DNA from: Cytophagia bacterium
GTDB taxonomy: Bacteria; Bacteroidota; Bacteroidia; UBA7662
DNA length: 17,011 nucleotides
Reading direction: 5' to 3'
NCBI GenBank assembly: GCA_009926405.1
Contig: RFOZ01000028.1
Span: forward strand, 1 to 17,011
Part shown: piece after piece, positions 8,254 to 14,447 of the stretch
Position numbering within the stretch: the first letter of the stretch is position 1
Layout of the letters: every line of letters begins with the position of its first letter
Translations under genes and position numbers: made by a program
The notes under the pieces: generated by a model
Seen by the model: the letters and a program-made list of their open reading frames with translations, nothing else
Told to the model about the DNA's origin: nothing
Database searches by the model: none

Positions 8254-9423
8254 ATGGCGACCCTTGATGTTGTAATACCCGCGGTTGGAGAATCCATCAC
8301 GGAAGTGGTGGTTGGAAAGTGGTTCAAAAAGAACGGAGAGCCCGTTCAAATGGATGATATGTTATGCGAATTGGAGACCGACAAGGCTACCATGGAAGTG
8401 AATGCAGAGCAAGCGGGCATTCTTGAAATTGTAGTACCCGAAGGGACAACGGTTGCGGTCGGGGCCTTGATAGCACGCATTCAGACCGACATAGCGGAAG
8501 GTGTTCCTGCACCGGTTGCGTCGGTTGATACAGAGGCTTCCAAGGCTGATCCGGTGGGATCTGCTGCTTCGGTTCCCGCGCCGCCCGCTGCTTCGGTTCC
8601 CGCGTCGCCCGCTGCTTCGGTTCCCGCGTCGCCCGCTGCTTCGGCTGCGAAGAATTCCGCTGCTCCTTCGGTTCCAGCCCCACAGGTTCGGCCCGATCCG
8701 ATGGTGCGCACCTCCGAGCCGTCCGGACCTCAACGCCGGGAACGCATGAGTCAGCTTCGCAAAACCATCGCGCGGCGCTTGGTGGCTGTCAAAAACGAAA
8801 CGGCCATGTTGACCACTTTCAACGAAGTAAACATGGGTCCCTTGATGGAAATGCGATCCCGTTACAAAGATTCCTTCAAAGAACGCTACGGCGTTGGCTT
8901 AGGCTTTATGTCCTTGTTTGCCAAAGCGGTATGTTTGGCATTGCGGGAATATCCAGTTATTAATGCCGGGTTGGATGGGGAGGATTTGGTTTACCACGAT
9001 TATGTCGATCTCAGCATCGCCGTATCGGCCCCGCGGGGCTTGATGGTGCCCGTGGTTCGTGGAGCCGATCGCTTGGCCCTTCATGAAATTGAACGGGAAA
9101 TTGCCCGTTTGGCCGGCAAGGCCCGGGACGGGGCTTTGTCCGTCGATGAGATGGCAGGGGGCACCTTCACCATCACCAACGGAGGAGTTTTTGGCTCGAT
9201 GCTATCGACCCCTATTATCAACGCTCCACAGAGCGCTATTCTTGGTATGCACAATATCGTTGAGCGCCCTATCGCCCTTCAGGGGCAAGTCGTTATCCGC
9301 CCGATCATGTACATCGCACTCAGTTACGACCACCGCCTGATCGACGGCAAAGATTCGGTTAGTTTCTTGGTCCGCGTCAAAGAATTTTTAGAGGACCCCT
9401 ACCGTATGCTCATTGAGATTTAG
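8254..9423 (+). CDS. sucB: Dihydrolipoyllysine succinyltransferase, E2 of 2-oxoglutarate dehydrogenase, lacking a recognisable subunit-binding domain
   Basis: A 389-residue E2 that carries the succinyl group on a swinging lipoyl arm and transfers it to CoA. Residues 1 to about 80 form a lipoyl domain with the modification site ETDKATMEV (Lys44). Residues about 85-160 are an Ala/Pro/Ser/Val linker. The catalytic core starts at RMSQLRKTIARRLVAVKNET and ends with SYDHRLIDGKDSV (His360, Asp364). Most bacterial E2 proteins have a peripheral subunit-binding domain of about 35 residues between lipoyl domain and core; I see none, and the linker is partly a tandem repeat. The substrate is assigned from adjacent sucA and from the core sequence (MLTTFNEVNM), which resembles succinyl rather than acetyl transferases. 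No E3 (lpd) gene is in the window. Confidence 0.95.
   Translation: MATLDVVIPAVGESITEVVVGKWFKKNGEPVQMDDMLCELETDKATMEVNAEQAGILEIVVPEGTTVAVGALIARIQTDIAEGVPAPVASVDTEASKADPVGSAASVPAPPAASVPASPAASVPASPAASAAKNSAAPSVPAPQVRPDPMVRTSEPSGPQRRERMSQLRKTIARRLVAVKNETAMLTTFNEVNMGPLMEMRSRYKDSFKERYGVGLGFMSLFAKAVCLALREYPVINAGLDGEDLVYHDYVDLSIAVSAPRGLMVPVVRGADRLALHEIEREIARLAGKARDGALSVDEMAGGTFTITNGGVFGSMLSTPIINAPQSAILGMHNIVERPIALQGQVVIRPIMYIALSYDHRLIDGKDSVSFLVRVKEFLEDPYRMLIEI
8563..8644 (+). repeat. 24-bp tandem repeat in the sucB linker
   Basis: The unit GCTGCTTCGGTTCCCGCGTC+GCCC occurs at 8563-8586 (one mismatch, C for T at 8581), 8587-8610 and 8611-8634 (identical to each other), then as a partial copy at 8635-8644. 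It is in frame and encodes the octapeptide AASVPASP. Near-identical copies at DNA level point to recent expansion by slippage or unequal recombination; copy number may vary between strains and set the length of the lipoyl arm. Confidence 0.92.
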
Positions 9424-9513
9424 GCAAACCGAAATATCGAAGGGTCAGGCGCTTAATCTTCCTAAGGCATCAATACAGCGGGTTTTGAAAGGGGCATTTT
9501 AAAAAAAAACTTG

Positions 9514-9521
9514 TAACTTTA
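9514..9521 (+). promoter_or_regulatory. Candidate -7 box before the dockerin gene
   Basis: TAACTTTA matches TAnnTTTG at seven of eight positions, 16 bp before the ATG at 9538 and just after an A-run (9501-9509). A TTTG at 9484-9487 could be the -33 element, but the 26-bp gap is longer than usual. The 114-bp gap after sucB suggests a separate transcription unit, with no clear terminator visible. Confidence 0.33.
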
Positions 9522-9537
9522 TCCAAAACACCCCGCT

Positions 9538-10923
9538 ATGCGAAGCCATCGAAGATTAGCCATGTTGTTACCTGCTTTCCTTGTGTTGGGCTTAGGCCTT
9601 TGCGGTTCACTGTTCGCACAGTCCGGGACTTCTACAGCCGGTAAAGATTTGAGTAATTCGGGGGTTCAATGGTCGTTTACCTTGGGTCAGCCTTTTCATT
9701 TGGGTCTGGGTTCTGGAACCCAAGCGCATTTGAACCAAGGCATTCAGCAAACCTACCAGGACAACAAGGTTTTGGGCTTTTTGCGGTACGACAACACGGC
9801 TCAAACAGCGCTTACAAATTGCCAGGTCCGGCTTCTTAATAACCAGGCGGCTGTGGTTGCATCCACCATCACCAACGCCAGTGGTGCTTATGAAATCAGT
9901 CAGTTCCCTGACGGGGTCTACACTTTGGGAGCCACGACCACGAAACCCTGGGGAGGTGTTAACGCAACGGATGCCCTTCGCGTTCGTCAGTTTTTTACAG
10001 GAACCGCTCCGTTGGTTGGACTGCGGCTCAAGGCCGGGGATGTTAACAATACCAATTCAGTCAATTCCAACGACGCACTCCTCATAACCCGTCGCTTCTC
10101 CAACCTGGTAACCTCATTCAATGTGGGTGATTGGGCCTTTGAGGCGCCAACCTTGACTGCTAACGGCCAGACCCAGACCCTGGATTTCAAGGGCCTGATC
10201 TACGGGGATGTGAACGCTAGTTATGTGCCTTCCAATCTGCGCCAGCCTGTTCGTTTGGTGATGGAATACAACGCTTTGGTTTCCGAGGAATCGAATGGAA
10301 CCTGGGTTCCGGTTACCACCGGTTTTGAGGGTCCTGTTTCGGCTCTTTCGTTGGTAGCGGGCATACCAGCGGGGCTAGAAATTCTGGATGTTCGTTCCTC
10401 CTTGCCTCCAGGTGATTTATCCTGGTCCTGCCATGCCGGGGAATTTCGTTTGGGTTGGAGTGATGTCGTGGGAATCGTGCCGGTGAAGGGACAACCTCTC
10501 TTTGAGATTTTGTTGCGTGGTTCCTCCGAGGCGCCTTGGGTGCCCCGGGATTTGAGCGAAATGGCCGGACCCGATGGTGAACCATACCCCATGGCCGATC
10601 TACGCCTTCCCAAAGTGATCTCCAAGTCAGGTTCATGGCAGGCAGGCCTTTACCCCAATCCAGCTGGGGAATTCAGCACCTTGGATTTGCATTTTACCAG
10701 CGGAGTTGACCACGTGAACCTGGTGGTTTACGATAGCAGGGGGCGGTTGGTTTGGGCACTAAACCGGGATGGTGTTCCTTCCGGTCTAACACGGATTGAA
10801 TTACCTGTTGAGCAATGGTCTGAAGGCCGTTACATGGTTCGCGTTGGGGTGGTTCCGAACACGACGAACACAATCCTTCCCTCCGATCTTGCCCGTCAAT
10901 GGCCGCTCGTTATTCGTCGCTAA
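9538..10923 (+). CDS. Secreted dockerin-containing protein with T9SS sorting tail
   Basis: A 461-residue exported protein. A signal peptide (about 1-28) ends LFAQ. Residues about 45-72 resemble the GQPF...NQGIQQ leader module seen in Bacteroidota surface proteins. Residues 78-133 look like a carboxypeptidase-regulatory/SdrD-B beta-sandwich. Residues 138-187 are a type I dockerin: a degenerate first half (GGVNATDALRVRQFF) and a second half, GDVNNTNSVNSNDALLITRR, with the calcium-loop spacing D168-x-N170-x-T172...D179; the usual Asp at loop position 5 is Thr. GDVNASYVP follows at 223. Residues about 240-330 look like a worn cohesin-type beta domain (inference). From LYPNP (371) to the end is a Por-type T9SS C-terminal domain that sends proteins to the cell surface or medium. 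The cohesin-like gene starts 60 bp downstream. The substrate or binding target is unknown. Confidence 0.83.
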   Translation: MRSHRRLAMLLPAFLVLGLGLCGSLFAQSGTSTAGKDLSNSGVQWSFTLGQPFHLGLGSGTQAHLNQGIQQTYQDNKVLGFLRYDNTAQTALTNCQVRLLNNQAAVVASTITNASGAYEISQFPDGVYTLGATTTKPWGGVNATDALRVRQFFTGTAPLVGLRLKAGDVNNTNSVNSNDALLITRRFSNLVTSFNVGDWAFEAPTLTANGQTQTLDFKGLIYGDVNASYVPSNLRQPVRLVMEYNALVSEESNGTWVPVTTGFEGPVSALSLVAGIPAGLEILDVRSSLPPGDLSWSCHAGEFRLGWSDVVGIVPVKGQPLFEILLRGSSEAPWVPRDLSEMAGPDGEPYPMADLRLPKVISKSGSWQAGLYPNPAGEFSTLDLHFTSGVDHVNLVVYDSRGRLVWALNRDGVPSGLTRIELPVEQWSEGRYMVRVGVVPNTTNTILPSDLARQWPLVIRR

Positions 10924-10983
10924 TCAAATACGTTTCCCATTTTGGCTCCAAAAATCTTTTGTATACCCTCCAAAAAATCCACC

Positions 10984-13059
10984 ATGAAAACCAACCAATT
11001 GAAAACAGTGGCGATTTCTTTTGCTGCATTCGTTTTGTTCTGGATAACCGTTCCAAGTATTTTTTCGATTGCCAACGCCCAAACCGTTCAAGTTCAGGCT
11101 GGTAATGTCCAGGCCTGTGGAGGAGATACCGTTTCTGTACCCATTAATATCCTCAATGCCAATAATTTGGGGGCGATTTCCTTGTCCCTAAACTACAACG
11201 GAGGTACCTTGTCCTATGTTGGTTTCAACAATGCACTGCCTACGCTGGGATCCAACCTCATTGTGAATGCAACGACCCAAGGGAATCAACCCCAGGTCCG
11301 AATTGCTTGGTTCAATTTGGTTCCCGTTAGTGTTAACGGCTTGTTATTGAACATTCGTTTTCGGGCAACCGGTAATTCAACCCTGGTTTGGGATCTCCAA
11401 AATGCGGGAAATTGTGAGTTGGCTGATTCGGCTGCCAATGTTATTAACAACGTTACATTCTCCAACGGAGGTGTAGGCGCTGCCGTTGCCCCAGCGCTTA
11501 CTCAGCAACCCAATCCTTCGGTACAAGGGCTGGCTGGTGGCTCCGTTACTTTATCCGTCGTGGCCACCAACGCCGCCACGTACCAATGGCAACGCCAAAG
11601 CGGTTCGGGGTGGATTAACCTAAGCAACGGCGCAGGTATTGCAGGCGCCACCACGGCCTCCTTGCAATTGACCGGAATTACGTCGGCTATCAACAACACC
11701 GTTTACCGGGTCCAAGTCAACGGTGCCTGCGGTGCACCTCTTTTTTCAAATACCTCGACGCTGAGGGTGGTTACGCCTATTGTTACCAGTATTGGTTCGG
11801 TGGCCGGTTGCACGGGGGATACGGTATCCATTCCGGTATCCGTGGACCAGCTTAACGGGGTTGCGGCTATCTCTATGGCCATCACCTACGACAGTACCAA
11901 ATTGCAATGCCTGGGGATGGTGAGCGATGTGCATCCTTCCATCAATACGTCCGGGTTCTTGTCAAACTGCGGTATATTCCCGGGGTTGGGTCGTCAGTTT
12001 CGGGTGGCGTGGTTTGATCTTAACCCAGTGAACCTTTCCGGTTTACTGTTCCGTGTTAAATTCCGCATTATCGGAACTCCTTCCTCCAACCCTTCGACAA
12101 CTGTTGGTTGGGATTTGGCGACACCTGGCAATTGTGAATACGCCGATTTTAACGCTGATGTCATTCCCTATACTTCGTTCCTTGCGGGAACCGTTGGTAT
12201 TCAAGCGGCCGCTTCGATAACAGCTCAGCCCGTATCCAGCTTGACGGTTCCACGCAACACCCCCGTCAGCATCGCTGTCAGTGCGACCAATGCGCAGGCT
12301 TTCCAATGGCAACGCCTTGTCGGTACCAATTGGAACAACCTCGTCAACGGTGGTGGTGTTTCCGGTGTTAATACGGCTACATTGGCCATTGCCTCCGCTG
12401 ATCAAACCTATAACAATGCTTCATTCCGGGTGGTCATTACCGGTTGCAGCACACCTGTTGTCTCTTCGGTTTGCAGCCTTCGTGTTCGTTACGGCGCTTC
12501 GGATCGGATCTCCTATCAAGCGGTTGTTCGCAATTCGGTCGGTGAACTGGTTCGCAACCAGGCAGTCGGTGTCCGCACCGTTTTGGTACGCGATAGCATT
12601 GGCGGTGCGACGGTTTACAGCGAAACCCATGCCTTGACCACCAACGCCAACGGGTTGATATCTTTTGAATTTGGCGGTGGATTGGTTGCGACTGGAACGA
12701 TGTTGGGCTTGGATTGGTCGGACGGCCCATATTTCCTCCGCACAGAAGTTGATCTAACCGGTTCAACGAACTATCAGTTCTTGGGCGGACAACAATTGCT
12801 TTCGGTTCCCTTTGCCTTGTACGCTGCTTCGGCAGGCTCGGTTGCCGGTGGTTCAGGCCTTCGTCAGGCAGGTACAGCCGGTGTTAGCGGAAATTTGCCC
12901 ATCCCTTCAGCGCCAGGGGCTATGGCTTATTGGAACGGTGCCGAATGGCTAAGCATCGCTCCCGGTCAAAACGGTCAAACGCTAACATTTTGCAACGGGG
13001 TTCCGACCTGGGGTGGATGTCCCACAATGCCCACCAACAACCGTCGAACCCGCCGTTAA
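10984..13059 (+). CDS. Secreted protein with two cohesin-like plus Ig-like units and a Bacteroidota surface C-terminal domain
   Basis: A 691-residue exported protein. I chose ATG at 10984 (MKTNQLKTVAISFAAF...) because it gives a standard signal peptide ending ANAQ; an in-frame TTG at 10942 would add 14 residues before it. The body is a tandem duplication: cohesin-like domain 1 (about 33-165), Ig-like 1 (about 168-258), cohesin-like 2 (about 262-405), Ig-like 2 (about 408-505). Both cohesin copies share RIAWFNLVPV/RVAWFDLNPV, a GLLxxxxFR strand and WDL..x.GNCE.AD; both Ig copies share FQWQR/YQWQR. Then comes a domain beginning ISYQAVVRNSVGELV and reaching LLSVPFALYA, common in Bacteroidota surface proteins. 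The end, GQTLTFCNGVPTWGGC, is a known tail motif. I see no Por-type sorting domain. Cohesins bind dockerins, and a dockerin is encoded next door. Confidence 0.82.
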   Translation: MKTNQLKTVAISFAAFVLFWITVPSIFSIANAQTVQVQAGNVQACGGDTVSVPINILNANNLGAISLSLNYNGGTLSYVGFNNALPTLGSNLIVNATTQGNQPQVRIAWFNLVPVSVNGLLLNIRFRATGNSTLVWDLQNAGNCELADSAANVINNVTFSNGGVGAAVAPALTQQPNPSVQGLAGGSVTLSVVATNAATYQWQRQSGSGWINLSNGAGIAGATTASLQLTGITSAINNTVYRVQVNGACGAPLFSNTSTLRVVTPIVTSIGSVAGCTGDTVSIPVSVDQLNGVAAISMAITYDSTKLQCLGMVSDVHPSINTSGFLSNCGIFPGLGRQFRVAWFDLNPVNLSGLLFRVKFRIIGTPSSNPSTTVGWDLATPGNCEYADFNADVIPYTSFLAGTVGIQAAASITAQPVSSLTVPRNTPVSIAVSATNAQAFQWQRLVGTNWNNLVNGGGVSGVNTATLAIASADQTYNNASFRVVITGCSTPVVSSVCSLRVRYGASDRISYQAVVRNSVGELVRNQAVGVRTVLVRDSIGGATVYSETHALTTNANGLISFEFGGGLVATGTMLGLDWSDGPYFLRTEVDLTGSTNYQFLGGQQLLSVPFALYAASAGSVAGGSGLRQAGTAGVSGNLPIPSAPGAMAYWNGAEWLSIAPGQNGQTLTFCNGVPTWGGCPTMPTNNRRTRR

Positions 13060-14426
13060 GTTTTGATCTTATCAGTCAAGGCCAGGATGCGCTGAACTGC
13101 ACCTGACTCGGCGGCGATTCGATCTTTGATTTGTTGATGGAGGTCCGGTGTATAGGCTCCGGCTTTGTGCAAAAAAGCCAGCATTTCATGTACGCCCTGC
13201 TTTCCTTGATGGTTTATGGGGAAGGCCATATGTTCTTCAACCAGGTTGACCGCCTCGGGGAACGATCGATAGCGTGGCCCAAAGGCCACCGGAAGTCCGT
13301 AGACCGCAGCCTCCAGAACGTTGTGAATGCCTGCTCCAAAACCGCCTCCAATCCAGGCCGCCTTGCCTAAACGGTATATTCTGGATAGAAGTCCGGTTTG
13401 ATCCACCACCATGATATCGGCCTCCTTGACAGCGGCCAAGTGGGAGGGGTCCTTCGATGCGGCGGAATAAAAAACAACATTGAACTTAGGTCCCTTGGTT
13501 TTTAGGATTTGAAGGAGGGATGCCTGATAGGATGCATTCCATTCATGAGGTACCAGTATAAGCTTCCAAGGAAAAGCAGCCTTGTTGTTGGAAACCAAAA
13601 GCCGTTGAGCTTCCAGGGTTTGCACCAATAGCCGATGATCGGCAACCCAAGTGGAGCCTGCGACCAGTACCGGTCTGGATGCCCTCTCGGGGCTGGTCGA
13701 TTCTGTAAACGCCTCCAAGACCAAATCCTCAAAAGGGGCTTTGGATAGTTCCAAGACGCGGTCATAGCGGGTATCGCCCACCCAATGGACCCTCTGAAGC
13801 CCTAATGCGGTGGAAAGTTTCAAGGTAACAGGGTCTTGAACGGTGAAAAGGGTCATATCACGGGCCATTTCCTGCCAGAGCGGGCGAAACCAGGGCCTCA
13901 AGACCCCTACATTTTCATCCATGCGGGCACAAACCATGACAAGGGGAATGTTGAGCCGCTGAACCGCTCGAATATGATGGTACCAATACTCGTATTTCAC
14001 AAAAAACACCCGATAGGGTTGCAGAATTTGGACCCAAAACGCTGCCTGGTCCCGTTGGTCTGCCAACATCATGAAGCATAGATCGGCAGGCGCCGGGTTT
14101 TGGCCGGGGCGATAGGCGGACGGTGAATAGACACTAAGTACAATTCGGTCTTGGGGGTGCAGGGCTCTCCAGGCCTGCATCAAGGGCTTGGCCTGTTCTA
14201 ATTCACCTGCCGATGCGGCATGGAACCAAACCGTTGGAGGGGGAGATCCTACTTTGGATTGTGCAAGCAGCGCAAGACGCTGCCGAGTTTCCTTGCGGCC
14301 AACGACCATGGCGATGGCTTTGGGATGGCCTAACCAAGCAGTCATTCCAACCAGGCTGCCGTAGAGGCCCATGGTCAAATCATAAACCAGACGCAGATAG
14401 GTGATTTTCTGAGTGAAGCGATTCAT
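13056..14426 (-). CDS. waaA: 3-deoxy-D-manno-octulosonic acid transferase (KDO transferase)
   Basis: A 456-residue GT30 glycosyltransferase that adds KDO from CMP-KDO to lipid IVA at the inner face of the cytoplasmic membrane, the step joining lipid A to core sugar. An N-terminal membrane anchor (about 8-42) is followed by the signature VWFHAASAGELEQ, in which Glu75 corresponds to the catalytic Glu of the family. FFVKYEYWYHHI and VMVCARM follow in the N-terminal Rossmann domain, and WIGGGFGAGIHNVLEAAVYGLPVAFGPRY, split here as the CMP-binding region, in the C-terminal domain. It is slightly longer than many bacterial WaaA. It starts 21 bp after the stop of the upstream kinase gene, so the two are probably co-transcribed. 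Its stop and the stop of the cohesin gene share the palindrome TTAA. Confidence 0.95.
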   Translation of the reverse strand: MNRFTQKITYLRLVYDLTMGLYGSLVGMTAWLGHPKAIAMVVGRKETRQRLALLAQSKVGSPPPTVWFHAASAGELEQAKPLMQAWRALHPQDRIVLSVYSPSAYRPGQNPAPADLCFMMLADQRDQAAFWVQILQPYRVFFVKYEYWYHHIRAVQRLNIPLVMVCARMDENVGVLRPWFRPLWQEMARDMTLFTVQDPVTLKLSTALGLQRVHWVGDTRYDRVLELSKAPFEDLVLEAFTESTSPERASRPVLVAGSTWVADHRLLVQTLEAQRLLVSNNKAAFPWKLILVPHEWNASYQASLLQILKTKGPKFNVVFYSAASKDPSHLAAVKEADIMVVDQTGLLSRIYRLGKAAWIGGGFGAGIHNVLEAAVYGLPVAFGPRYRSFPEAVNLVEEHMAFPINHQGKQGVHEMLAFLHKAGAYTPDLHQQIKDRIAAESGAVQRILALTDKIKT

Positions 14427-14447
14427 GCAATTGCGATCACCGACTCT

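Noticed and set aside
8362..8733. Minus-strand open frames rich in Arg/Ser/Gly repeats across the sucB linker
   Set aside because: They mirror the 24-bp repeat inside a well-supported gene and have no domain or start signal.
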